Positions 46,964 through 57,898 of a DNA stretch of 64,000 bases are shown one piece after another; within the stretch, counting starts at the first letter, position 1, and every line of letters starts with the position of its first letter. The notes under the pieces were generated by a model. The model did no database searches. It saw only the letters and a program-made list of their open reading frames with translations, and had not been told where the DNA came from. The translations under genes were made by a program, and so were the position numbers. Source of the DNA: Aplectana chamaeleonis (taxonomy: Eukaryota > Nematoda > Chromadorea > Rhabditida > Cosmocercidae); contig JAPDOI010000174.1 of the NCBI GenBank assembly GCA_029168955.1, forward strand, positions 730,001-794,000, read 5' to 3'.

Positions 46964-48296
46964 TTCTATTGAAGACGTTTTCATGGCTGATGCTTAGCAA
47001 GGTATTGGTGATGAGGAAAAGCCGAGAAACGTCCCCTAAAAGAGCCGCTTTCAAGGTGTCGTCTATTTTTAACCATCGATCTCACCTTCAATCCCAGCTA
47101 AGAACTTTACTGAATTTCGACGAGTGAAAACCGTCCAAATTCTGAGTTGGAGCAGCTCATGATTTCATTAAAAAAAGCGGAAACACCGGAAAGATGTAGA
47201 ATTTCTGCGTGTTCACGTTCCTCTCTGCATACCCTCTATGTATTTCGGAGCGGAATTCTGCGATCATGATTACGAGACCACAGACAACTTTAGCTTCTCA
47301 AATCGTCCACCCCCATGAATTAGAATAATCCTCTTTTGGTAGTTTTTTAGTGTTATCGCCGTTTACTAGTATAATTAAGTTTCCAAGGTTCAAACAACGA
47401 CAAAAAAATTTAGTCACGAGCTCCATTTTGCAGCCGTGAAGGTACATATGAGATAGAAAATGGGATGTCAGAAACAATGAGGGGAGCTATACTTCAACCA
47501 ACACCGTTAACATTTCTGCGCCGTTTGCTCACATAATATTGCTCTGCCAATAAAAAGTCGGCCGGTGGCTACGCCGCTTTCAGAAAAGCGGTGGATGTGC
47601 AAAAGGCAGAGGGAAAATACTCATATGTTCTCTCTTGTCTGATGGTCTGCTAATTACATAGTTAGCCTGTTTGCTTCAATTATATCCGAATTTCTCAGTA
47701 AATTCATATTCATTGATTCTTATTCAACAAAATCAGAAGAGGGAGAGTTTAAAGCAATTAGCAAATACTTTTTTCAAGAGAATTATAGCATTCGTAATAA
47801 ATTCTAGAGGCTCTTTGCTTGTCAGGCAGAAAGCTAAAAAGAGGAAAAGTGCGCTGCTTAATGGAAGTGGAACCAGTACGCCGTTCATAAGAGGCTGAGA
47901 TGGTGGAGAAGAAGCGGAACTGGATTTCATGACATTCCAGGCATTTAAACAAAATCGCTATGAAAACTGGCTTCAGCAAAAATGCGTTTCAGAATTTCAT
48001 CGATTGGCATAGGTATAGATAATAAAGGGAAATTTCTAGCAGACCTAAGAAACACACTCCATGACAAAGCCGAACTCCAATGACTCAACTCTGCTCCCTT
48101 CGCTCCGACGTTTTGTGGCTGTGTGAGCTTCCCTCGCTCCGGACACGCACGCGAGGGAACCATGGGAATTCCGTGTTGACACAGACTGTACAGTAATATG
48201 TATAGTTTTGCTACCTCGCTTGGCCTCTGGAGGCCCCGCACAACCGCTGGAGGTCCCGGATGGCGGCTAATCAGAAATTTCTGAACGAGTTACCTG
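46964..48296. other. No gene supported
   Basis: 47671-47898 has a 75-codon frame in AT-rich sequence with no domain. The rest is short frames. Confidence 0.4.
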
Positions 48297-48752
48297 AGAA
48301 CAGTCCAACCTAGGAATCAATTTTTCGTTTTTCTGCTTATCTTAGAGAAAATTTCATGCTGATAACAATGGTGTCACCAGAATCGCTCATAACTCACTAC
48401 GATCGGAGTTACGGCCCTTCAAAGATTTTGAATTTAAACAGTGAGAAGTCGGCGGACGAGTTGTCTCGAGCTTGTTTTTTCTCGTTATTCGCCGCCATCA
48501 TTCTGAAGCAGGCCACAATATAAAGCCAGACCAAAAACAAATAGAAGAATATAGATTTTGAATGAAATGAATAGCTTCTCTTCCCTACTGAGACCGGAAA
48601 ATTGTCGGTGGGCGTGACCCGTTTTTTTCTTTCGTGGGGGCGGGTTCGACTTTTCCTCGCTTATTTGAGCGAATTGAGATTTCGCGCTCGCCAGGGTTGC
48701 TATATACGGCGACCGGACTACAATATCAAAAATCACACCTGAGGCTGGACTT
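48297..48752. mobile_element. Diverged subfamily A-like element
   Basis: ACAGTCCAACCTAGGAATC at the left and ACACCTGAGGCTGGACT at the right resemble A termini, and GGACGAGTTGTCTCGAGC matches the A interior. Terminal TTAA not preserved. Confidence 0.55.
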
Positions 48753-48959
48753 CAACGCAATTTGCATGATGGCTTCACGCAACCTACTTCAAGTTCACAA
48801 GTAACACGAAGCGATGTCACGAGTAATTTGACGATATTTTTGAATAAAGCATCATGTAACTTGCACTAGTATTACACAAAGAGTAAATTCTTCTCATCAT
48901 GCAAAATCGAATATTTATGATCAATAGTATCGATTTTTCGCCTGTTGCGCAAAATGCGG

Positions 48960-49122
48960 CAACGAGGGGTGATGGTCGTAGTGCATTTCAGCCGTAAGAA
49001 AGGCGGGGAAGCTCCATGTTCCTTCCAATCGCGCGCTCCGCTCCTCCCTTGTTCGTCCAATCACGAGCGGCACTCATCCCCCAACTCCCCGCTTCGGAAT
49101 ACACTACGACCATCACCCGCCG
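48960..49122. mobile_element. ~160-bp inverted-end element
   Basis: GGGTGATGGTCGTAGTGCAT (48967) mirrors ATACACTACGACCATCACCC (49099). Confidence 0.8.
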
Positions 49123-49271
49123 ACGAGTGGTATTTTTTATGGTTGTGGGTCACAAGTTTCAGAAATTGTACTCATACGACCATATCGTCTGTTGGAAGTT
49201 TCAGTTCTCCAAATTGAAAATCGTTGAGCAAAATTCAAGTCAGAAAGGAAAGCTTAGGGAAAATCTCTGGA

Positions 49272-49893
49272 ATTTCTGAAAATTTAGCTTCCTGGCAAAA
49301 GGAACTATTTGGCAATGCCATTTAAAGGTTAAAAAAAGCTTCAAAACTATTTTGAAATATCTTAAAAATGATTTGGCATAAATTAGCCCCAAGCAACGAA
49401 AAAGCTAGGAATTGAAGTGAAATGGCTCAAAACACGATTTAGCGGTCAATCATAGACCAACTATCGAGAAGTAGTGACAAGCAGAAGATAGGATTGTACA
49501 AGCTTCTCCGTTAAACTTACCAAAGCAAAATTAAGCGCCAATCGGATTCGAGGGTTACGTTCACCTAACTTGATCTATGCTGATTCCCTTATTACAGCTT
49601 TCAAAAATGGATTAATGTTTACGTTAAGCGCTTGATTTTACTTTGATAAGTTTAACGGAGAAGCTTGTAAAATCCTATCCTTTGTCTGTCACTAGTTCTC
49701 GATAGTTGGTCTATGATTGACCGCTAAATCGTATTTTGAGTCATTTCACTTCATTTCCTAAGTTTTTCATTGCTTTCGGCTCATTTATGCCAAATTATTT
49801 TTAAGATATTTCAAGATAGTTTTGAAGCTTTTTTTACCTTTAAATGGCATTGCCAAATCGTTACTTTTGCCAGGAAGCTAAAATTTCAGAAAT
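49272..49893. mobile_element. Foldback element with ~265-bp arms and ~90-bp loop
   Basis: The left arm reads AGCTTCCTGGCAAAAGG, TTTGGCAATGCCATTTAAAG, GCGGTCAATCATAGACCAAC and GCTTCTCCGTTAAACTTA. The right arm reads the mirror (TAAGTTTAACGGAGAAGC to CCTTTTGCCAGGAAGCT-like at 49866). Differences are scattered single bases. Confidence 0.9.
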
Positions 49894-50400
49894 CCGGCTT
49901 CTGGGTTAACAATCGTGGAGTCAAAGCAAGCACAACCTTGCTCCGAGCCCGCACAAAATCCTTTAAGCCTTCAAGATGATCGGAGAAGTGAAACAGAAGC
50001 AAAGTTCAACACTATCCAATTTTCAGAAGCTTACCGATCTTAGAGAGGGTAATCATGCCAGTTTTTGTTTTTCATTTTATTCTTAATAAGTATTTGAACG
50101 AGAATGACTTCCAATTTTAGATTGTATTCGAGGCTAGATGCCCTTTCCAATCGCCAATGACGAGTTTTTTTTTTGCAATTTTCCTTATTTTATGAATCCT
50201 GCATCAAATATGAAATAGCGGAAACCATTCAGCAAAAAATAAAAGAGAAAGGAAGATATTTTCCAGTGACGAAAGGGTTTTTCCCCATGTGTTTGAGTGT
50301 GGGTTGATCGAAAAAAGCGATGAGGACGTAGGAATTCGGAGGTGTGGAACGTGTGATGCAGGCATGCAATTGCGTTTGCAGGTGTAACGGGGTGCGGCGC
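49894..50400. other. No gene established
   Basis: Minus frames of about 100 codons at 50185-50534 overlap the plus-strand exon candidate and have an unusual Ser/His/Cys composition. Confidence 0.35.
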
Positions 50401-50460
50401 CGTGATATTGCTGCGGCGACGGAGGACAAACTGCAGCAATGAGCGGGAGCAGATCGATAG

Positions 50461-50668
50461 CATGGCGAGGAGGAGCTGCAACTGCAAAATGCTGTGCAAG
50501 CAGGATCAGGTGGACACTGAAGTTGGTCCTTCAAACAGAGACCTCTTCAACATTCCAACTGCTGACTTTTTGAAGAAGTTCGGAAGCCATGCAGAGGACA
50601 GAATCGTCTCATGTTCATGTCCCGCTCCCACTGAGTTCTCTATGGCTTGTGTGTACTCCATGTCGGGG
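50461..50668 (+). CDS. Unrecognised Cys-containing exon
   Basis: The frame is open from 50402; ATG 50461 reads MARRSCNCKMLCKQDQVDTE, then GPSNRDLFNIPTADFLKKFG and EDRIVSCSCPAPTEFSMAC. Eight cysteines fall in two clusters. It ends at GG|GTGAAAT, a usable donor that coincides with the start of a CG/CT-rich repeat, as if the intron has been invaded. Codon use looks coding. No family recognised; a shorter exon ending at GATCAG|GTGGAC is also possible. Confidence 0.33.
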
Positions 50669-50905
50669 TGAAATTTATTTCCGTCGATCGCGCATTTGTC
50701 ATTCGTCTCCTTCCCTTCACTCCCTCAGGCCTAGTACATACTTCCCTCGACGGGCGACACGACATACTGTTTGCTATATAAATCGACCGAAAATCAATAT
50801 TGCTGATATGTACTGTCGCCGTCGCACGTTGCGGGAAGTATGCACTAGGATTTACACTTTCTCGCTGTCTTTCCCCTAGCTTCGCGCACGCACGCGTAGG
50901 AACGA
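50669..50905. repeat. CG/CT-rich repeat split by an H-family palindrome
   Basis: GTGAAATTTATTTCCGTCGA and CACTTTCTCGCTGTCTTTCC match the repeat at 53.4 kb. They are separated here by 50729-50852, an H palindrome (GGCCTAGTACATACTTCCC ... GGGAAGTATGCACTAGG). Confidence 0.7.
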
Positions 50906-51285
50906 TGAAAATTTCGCGGTTTTACAGCCTGTAGCATAGGTGCGGATACAACCCTATTCTAATGATAACGACACATTCAACAGTTTATTGGGTTTCCAGA
51001 CTACTCGTATTCGTTGCGATGTTCGTCCTCGCCCGAGAAAACAACCTGAGTGCCATCCATACAGAGTCTAGCAGGGTTGTACAGCTTAATAACGGTAAAA
51101 GGAGAGCGGATCGTAGGAAGATTTGGTGAACATATTTCCTGGAGGTATCGTTCAACTTTTTGGTGGGAAGAATTTTTCATTGTAGCTTACTAAATAAAGA
51201 AAAAAAAACCACAAATTTTTGTAGCAATGTGGGGGACGAGGTGGGAGCGTAAAACCGAGAATCCGAGAACTTTTACCCGAAAACC

Positions 51286-51861
51286 TTAAAGGCAGCATAC
51301 GCGCAAAAAACCGTGTTCAAGTTTGTCACTATTTTGGGCAGGTAGGCCTAGTAGGTTGTGATTTATCGCAAAAAGGCCACCCAAAATATTTAAATTTCAA
51401 ACGAAAAACTCGTTTGGAAATCGCGGAGTATTCAGCTTCCTTTTTTCCACTTCCGTCCGGTGTGTCTTGTGTAATACACAATAGTCGGAAATGTTGGGCG
51501 TCTGAAAGGGCTTAGCCCCTGTAAATTCTTAAGTTTATTATTTCTTTTGACCTTTTCATTGTCAAGAATTCTCTGATAATAAGAAGTCCCCAGTACACAC
51601 GTTTGAACGCGAGGATTTCTCGAAATAAAAAATATGGAATTTTAGATTTGCTGGGGCCTGTTGTGGCGCCTCTACTCCTCGTGGTAGATGACCGACTGAG
51701 AAAACGCCGTTTCAGACCACGGAGCGGTTTTCAAGAGGATACAGCATTATGAATATGCAGCATTGAGGTCTCAAGCTTCGCCAACTTTCTCCACTTGGTT
51801 CGAACGTTGGATTGATAAGAAAAACCCAAATGTGGTATTTCTGCGCGGATACTACCTTTAA
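51286..51861. mobile_element. TTAA-flanked element, subfamily E, copy 2 (reverse)
   Basis: TTAAAGGCAGCATACGCGC to CGCGGATACTACCTTTAA. A further left end, TTAAAGGCAGCGTCCAAGAT, begins on the same TTAA at 51858 but has no visible right end. Confidence 0.85.
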
Positions 51862-52234
51862 AGGCAGCGTCCAAGATGAAAACCGTTTCCGAGTTTCCAC
51901 CGCAAATTGAAAGGTGCTGGCTCACTGCAGCAGTAGTGTCGAAAAACGGCTAAAAAAACAGCTTCAAACACTCCCCACAAGGCCCTGAACTTCTGTGTAG
52001 AGCGCACTGCCAGCATACTCCCTCAACGGCCATTGGTAGGAGCAAACAGCTGAAAAATGGACTCCAAGGAGAAACAGTGCTCAAATGGGGTGAATCCGTG
52101 CATCATGGGAATACCAGAACTTTTTTTCACCTGCTGGACTCAATAACTATCACGCGGGCCGATAAAGCACCTTCAGTAGGCACGGATAGCACTGGTACAT
52201 TGCGTTCCCCAATGTGTGTTGACGCAAACTCAGT

Positions 52235-53397
52235 GTGCTTATCAGGGGTGTGCGTTAATGAAAAATATTTTTTTCGTTAAGCGTTAATCGTTAATTTTCG
52301 AGAAAAAAACGCGTTAACCCGTTAATGCGTTAACGCGTTAATTTTGCACTTCGTTAAAAATTTACAAAACATTACTTGACCACAACGAAAATCAAACACC
52401 GGAGGTTCCAGAAAAGTAATATACACCTTATAATGACTTCAGCAGGACGTCGTGGAAAGCAGTAGGGCTCCAGAAGCCGTAGGCACGGCCTCGTGGGTAA
52501 TATGTAGCTAGGGCTTCAGATGACGTCGTCATGACGTCGTGGAAAATGGGTAGGCTTTCAGATGATGTCATGGAAGGTATAACTTAGGTTGCTAGGATGA
52601 GTCCGGGCGGAGTAAGCAGCGGACGGTCGGTGATGGCAAAATATAACAGTGATAAGGAGATTTTGACTTGATAAGCCCGATAAGCCTGACCTCGACGGCT
52701 CAAAATGAGCGGCCTAGGCTATAGGTAGGGCTTCAGATGACGTCAGTAGCACGTCATGGAAAGAAAGCAGGGCTTCAGATGACGACGTGAGGACGACGTG
52801 GAAAGTGGATAAGCGCTCAGATGGCGTCAGCAGGACGTTGTGAAAAATAGGCGTGCGTCGCGTCCTAGATAGTCAGTAGCGCTTTATGTAGAACGTGTGA
52901 CGCATGGTAGAAACTGTGCTGCTTGTGGAGTGTGCGCCGCGTGGTGCACTGCATACAGAGCGTGTGCCGCTTGTTAGAAAGTGTGTGGCCTTCAATCCCC
53001 GCTCACAACCCTCATTTGATAGCTTGCTCAGCCGTAGAGAAGCAGATCAGGCCTCATATTTTCCTTTTTGGAACACGAATTCGGATTCTCGATATTGGGA
53101 AGAAATAAATAAAATAGATAGAGAATGGAATGGGCACATCGAGGTCAGCTATATGCTTCACAGCAACGGAGAACTGACCGCGCCGCAAGCCGACGCGACG
53201 TACACGGCCCCAGTTTTTAAATCTGCCATCGAAGCAGATCAATCAGTACCATAATTCCATTTCAATTAACGAATTCAAATTAACGTGATTTTAGAACTTT
53301 TCCGTTAAGCGTTAATCGTTAATTTTCCAGAATAAAGCGCGTTAACCCGTTAATGCGTTAACACGTTAACGTTATAACGCACAGCCCTGGTGCTTAT
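52235..53397. mobile_element. Non-autonomous hAT transposon with 8-bp target duplication
   Basis: The element 52243-53389 begins CAGGGGTGTGCGTTAA and ends TTATAACGCACAGCCCTG, typical hAT termini. GTGCTTAT is duplicated at 52235-52242 and 53390-53397. Both subterminal regions carry a ~75-bp block of GTTAAGCGTTAATCGTTAAT and CGCGTTAACCCGTTAATGCG in the same orientation, not inverted. A ~40-bp degenerate minisatellite lies at 52436-52850. The frame at 52904-53254 (116 codons, WEEINKIDREWNGHIEVSY) shows no recognisable transposase motif. Confidence 0.9.
52436..52850. repeat. Degenerate minisatellite with TGACGTC motifs
   Basis: About six units of the form GGGCTTCAGATGACGTCAG + CAGGACGTCGTGGAAA, at about 52436, 52513, 52555, 52727, 52769 and 52814. 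Confidence 0.75.
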
Positions 53398-53409
53398 CCT
53401 CTGTTTGCG

Positions 53410-53700
53410 AGTGAAATTTATTTCCGTTCACCGCGTGCGTCTGCGCGCGTGCGCTGCGTCTCCTTCACCCCACACTTTCTTGCTGTCTCTATCCACACAA
53501 ACGCGCAAGGGAACAGAGTAAATTGGGCTCGGAACCAGAGGATATGTTATAACATACGTGTCTTGTGTTCCTTAGACCGGAATTATACTACCCGCGACAG
53601 GCGATGCGACGCACTGTTTACCATACATATCGACCGGAAATCGATGTGCCTTAAATGCGCTGTCACGGTCGCCTTTCGCGGGTAGTATAACTTCGGCCAT
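53410..53700. repeat. CG/CT-rich repeat followed by H-family palindrome
   Basis: GTGAAATTTATTTCCGTTCA and CACACTTTCTTGCTGTCTC, then 53572-53700: ACCGGAATTATACTACCCGC mirrored by GCGGGTAGTATAACTTCGG. Confidence 0.7.
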
Positions 53701-53863
53701 GGTGTGTGGACACAAAGTCCACACACCGTAAGGAACGCAAAGTATCAGTGTGATCCGTGCCGACTGTATGCGTAGTGTCCCCAGGAGAACGCAGCCAAGG
53801 TAATAACCCCTTACTTCCCAAAGCGGAGACGCCCAAAAATACGATTCGGCAGTTTCTAGGGCG

Positions 53864-54346
53864 ATGAGGTGCTTTGTGAGCAGAACATCGCGGAAAACGC
53901 GGAAAAAGCGCGATAATGTAGTGAAGAGATGCACAGTCTTACAAGTAATGAATAAAAAACGGACTATGGAAGGGCAGGACTCGCCCCTCGTTTTAAAATT
54001 AGTCGTTCATTCTACTTCCCCTCTACTTCTCAATCAATCAGGCTCTGAGTGAACATTTAGCATTTATTCATTTCTTAATTTATTCACTCGTTCAATATTT
54101 ATAATGCAAGTTGGGTACTTAGGCGATTATTCGTTTCTTCATTTCGCTTCACTATTGTACGTAAGATTTGAAAATTTTCAGACCAAGCAAAAGGCATCTC
54201 ATCAAAGATGCGTCACCGGAGCCGTTATGCTTAGAAATAAATTATTGCAGATTAAAGTGATTCATCCTTTTATTTCTTCGCACACTCATCACCACGCTCG
54301 CAATCAAGAAATGCAGTATTTTGAACTTTATTCTATGATAAATTGA
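53864..54346 (+). CDS. Two weak adjacent ORFs
   Basis: 53864-54052 (62 codons) reads MRCFVSRTSRKTRKKRDNVV and EGQDSPLVLKLVVHSTSPLL. 54104-54346 (80 codons) reads GDYSFLHFASLLYVRF, TKQKASHQRCVTGAVMLRNK and HARNQEMQYFELYSMIN. Both look protein-like but differ in frame and have no recognised domain. A GTAAGATTTG...TTTTCAG inside the second would make an intron of only ~21 nt, so it is read through. Low confidence. Confidence 0.22.
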
Positions 54347-54686
54347 TGACGTTTCCGCTCTGAAGAGAAACCTATATGAACTGGTTATGGCATTCTGAAC
54401 ATCCAAAACGTTTATTTTTTTGGGCTACTCTTACATTCAATATATACTATAGCTCAAGGTTACTATCGAAACGAAGCTCAATGAGGGAGTGGATGTGAGT
54501 AGTGGCAGAGGACAATGATGAACTGCAAAACAAAACTTCCCAGTTGTATGGTAGTTGTAATTGCAATAGAAATGTCAAAAAATAGTAAGCACAGAAATGA
54601 TTTCTCCACGACTCCCCGACCCCTCGAAGCTAGTAATAGCGAGCATCCTGCAATCATGAGATTGGGTGCGGAACATAATTTCAGGC

Positions 54687-55148
54687 TTCAAGGCACAGTC
54701 CAATCTCAGGGACGAAATCTGAGATTTCCAAATATTTGTGAAGTAGACCCACCCTATATAACACCTGAGAGCTGCGAGTTCTCAATTCTTCCGAATAAGC
54801 GAAATATAGGAAGAAGCCGCTCTGGGGCGCCCACAGCAAAAAGCCATTTTGGCACGCCCCGTCTGACAATCTTTCGAGCTCGACAGGGGCGAGATAAGCA
54901 ATGGTTTTCTATATAAACAGCCCAGATCTCTTCATTCTGAGCCTCCTTTTTCTTTCAGATCCGCTCAAATACATCGCTTGTGAATGACGGAAACTACAAA
55001 CCTCAGACAACTCGTCCTCTGAGGGCCATAACTCCGTTCTCAGAGGATTTCAAACGAATCTAGAGATATCATTCGAATCAGCGTGAGACATTGTTCAAGA
55101 CAATCAGGAAATCTCGAGAAACAGTCTCAGGTTCTACTACTCCTTTGA
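54687..55148. mobile_element. TTAA chain, unit 1 (A-like)
   Basis: Left TTCAAGGCACAGTCCAATCT; right end AGTCTCAGGTT...CCTTTGA. Interior ACAACTCGTCC and ACATCGCTTGTGAATGACGG. Confidence 0.7.
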
Positions 55149-55613
55149 AGGAAGCATACACGCTCGTAAACGTGATTGAGATAACTACGGAAATAGATTG
55201 GTATGGCCCAGATCACAATGACTACGCATTTCGAAGTGTCAAAAACGACCCACAGTGCCGCTACATGAGTTAGAAGTTGGCTCCGCCCTGTATTTTCACG
55301 CCCCCTGTATTTGCCCTTTTCCTGCAATGCAAGGTTGCTGGGTCATATTCACCGTTGGTACTGTTGGTAGATTGCCTAGCAAGTGAACCACACACGTCAC
55401 TGACGGCGAAGATTGCCCAACAACCCTGCGTTGGAGGAAAAGGGCAACTACACGGGGCGTGAAAATACAGGGCGGGGCCAACTTCTAGCTCATGTAGCGG
55501 CGTTGTGGGTCATTTTTGACACTTCAAAATGCCTAGACATTATTTTGTAAGCCATACGGCTCGATCAACATTGTTATCCCAACCACGTTTATGAACGTGT
55601 ATGCTGCCTTTAA
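55145..55613. mobile_element. TTAA chain, unit 2, palindromic throughout
   Basis: Left TTGAAGGAAGCATACACGCT, right GAACGTGTATGCTGCCTTTAA. The arms of ~200 bp mirror: GAAGTTGGCTCCGCCCTGTA faces TACAGGGCGGGGCCAACTTC. The two mirrored MAPPCIFTP frames on opposite strands result from this. Confidence 0.85.
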
Positions 55614-56608
55614 CGGCACAGTACACCCTCAAAGATGAATTTTGAGATTTCCATGCAAATGTGTAGCAGGTCCCTCCTGTATAACACTCACCAACTGCGA
55701 GATCTCAATTTCTCCTAATTAGCGAAAGATAAACTACCACCAAGAGCCCGACAGAATTCACTCACCACCACGGGCCACACACTTTTCATCTTTTTCGAAC
55801 TCAGTAGCGGCAAGATCGATGGTCGATGAATTCTAACCGCGTCTTCGTTCTTCCCTCCATTATCGGTCTATCTCCTCATTCGCGCAACGACTGCGATTAA
55901 AGGCAGTGTTCACGATAAGAATCGTTTTTCTACTTTTCCGTCTATCTTGAGGACGGTCCCATGCTGATTTCGATGATGTTTTTGGAATCGTACAAGACCT
56001 TCTAGGAACGGAGTTTTGGTCCCTCAAAAATTGAGCTAGGGAACCATGACGGACGAGTTTTACGAAGCTTGTAACTTCCGTCTTTTGCAGCCGATGTACG
56101 CGAGCTGACCTGAGTAAAGAGAGAAGTTGAGAATGAAGGGAAGAACGGGGCTATTGATCGGAAACCATCGCTCATCTCACAATCTCGAGCATTCATTTGT
56201 TCACGCCGGTGGGCGTGGAAAGTGCATCTGGGTGTGACGAGCTGACAGGTGTCCAACTTTGGGGCCGTAGAGGACCGTTTCGAGCTCATTTTTCTTAGTT
56301 TTTTCAACATTAGGGTTGCGCTAGGCCCCGCAACTGCCGATCTCCACCAAAAAATCAGACATGGTTTTTATCGTGGACACTGCCTTTAATATAGTCAGCA
56401 CTATTTACTTATTAAGGAGAAAAACGGGCCTGAGGCAACTCGTCTACGAAAATTCTGCCCCTAAAATATCTGCGTTTTTAAAGGAGCCATAGCTTTATTT
56501 ATAGGAGCCGTAAAAGATTCTGGAGATACCATTGTGATCAGTTCGTGACTCTCTCCAAGATAAGCATAAAATCTGAAAAATAATTTTCTGGGTGTCTTGT
56601 GCACTTAA
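55610..56608. mobile_element. TTAA chain, unit 3 (subfamily C), split by a nested B element
   Basis: Left TTAACGGCACAGTACACCCT; resumes after 56389 and ends CTTGTGCACTTAA. The sister C copy (56605-57094) is continuous across the point of insertion. Confidence 0.88.
55897..56389. mobile_element. Subfamily B element nested in C, TTAA duplicated
   Basis: TTAAAGGCAGTGTTCACGAT to TATCGTGGACACTGCCTTTAA. Confidence 0.92.
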
Positions 56609-57094
56609 AGGCACAGTACACCCTCAGAGATGAATTTTGAGATTTTCATGTAATTGTGTAGTAGACCCCTCCTGTATAACACGTGTTAAATGCTAGATCT
56701 CAAATCCTCCAAACAAGCGAGATATAAGCGACCATCACAGGCCCGACCCCCTTCGCTCACGACCACAGGCCCGACCCCCTAACAGATTTTTGAACTCGAT
56801 AGCGGCTCGATGGATGGATGAATTCCAACAAGATCGTTCTTCAGTCCACTACCGAACTGTCTCCTTATCCTGGCTTTCTCCCACGCAACGATTGCGAATG
56901 AAGAAAAATACAGGCCTGAGACAACTCGTCCACCAATTTTTCACCCTCAAAATCTAGGCATCTTTGAAGGGCCATAACTCTGTCCAAAGGGGGCCTTCAA
57001 CGATATCAGAGATACTACTGTGATCAGCGTGTGACTCTTTCCAAGATAAGCATGAAGTCTGAAAACAAATTTCTTGGGTGTCCTGTGCCTTTAA
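56605..57094. mobile_element. TTAA chain, unit 4 (subfamily C, intact)
   Basis: TTAAAGGCACAGTACACCCT to GTGTCCTGTGCCTTTAA; about 490 bp. Confidence 0.92.
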
Positions 57095-57898
57095 GCGGCT
57101 CGCTCAAGTTTGACTCTGCGACGACGGTCATGAGAGGTCGCGCCGAACCTTGATGCTGGCCAACTGAATATTAGCAATCCTTCACGACCACGTGCACAAG
57201 GCTTCCTGAATCGGTGAAGACAACGTCTGCAGTAACAACGTCCTTTGCCGCTCAAGCAAATGACTTTGCGAGATGGCTGGAGCCACTCTCTACTGGAAGC
57301 AAGAGCCATGAGACAGAGATCATGCCTCGTGTTCAGCATCGGCAGCGCTACTTCTAGCGAGTATGAAAACCTTCAACGAGCGTGACGCGCTTGCGGAAAC
57401 TATGAATTCTCAAACGGCGACGCTATGGCGGAGCAGATTAAAGTTTACGCGTTCACTATCATGGTAGCAGAAGATGTTTCTTTATTCAATTATTATGGAA
57501 CGAAATGAAATTGATGAGGAATAATAATGCAACAGATGAAAAACTCGTTACGACCGTCGCCGCCATGCCAGAGCAGGCGTGGTGTCAAGTCATCCATGCT
57601 CCTGCGCCACGCTCGCACGTGACTCGCTGGCGCTGGGGAGTACTCCGAGAAAATTAGCCGCTTCAGAGCCGGGAAAACATCGCGACCCTCGACTGTGCCA
57701 TGATGATTCCGCGATAGTACCGCAGCGGCTCCGTTGTCATCACTCAGTCTAGACGATTCTGTTGCAGTGTTTTGAGCCTCGACAGTGCCGTGATATCAGC
57801 GGCTCCGCATTAGAACCGCGCCGGCTCCGCGAGAATGCAGCAGCGAGCTCGCGTGGAGTAAGATGCACTGTTCTGTGTGGTAAAACGAAATTGTCGCC
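57095..57898. other. No gene; GC-rich repeat ends
   Basis: 57355-57420 and 57590-57640 resemble parts of the 20.4-kb element (GCGTGACGCGCTTGCGG, CGGCGACGCTATGGCGG). 57660-57880 is GC-rich with CAGCGGCTCCG repeats. Confidence 0.4.

Noticed and set aside
55277..55481. Two mirrored MAPPCIFTP proteins
   Set aside because: Both arms of the palindromic TTAA element; no independent coding evidence.
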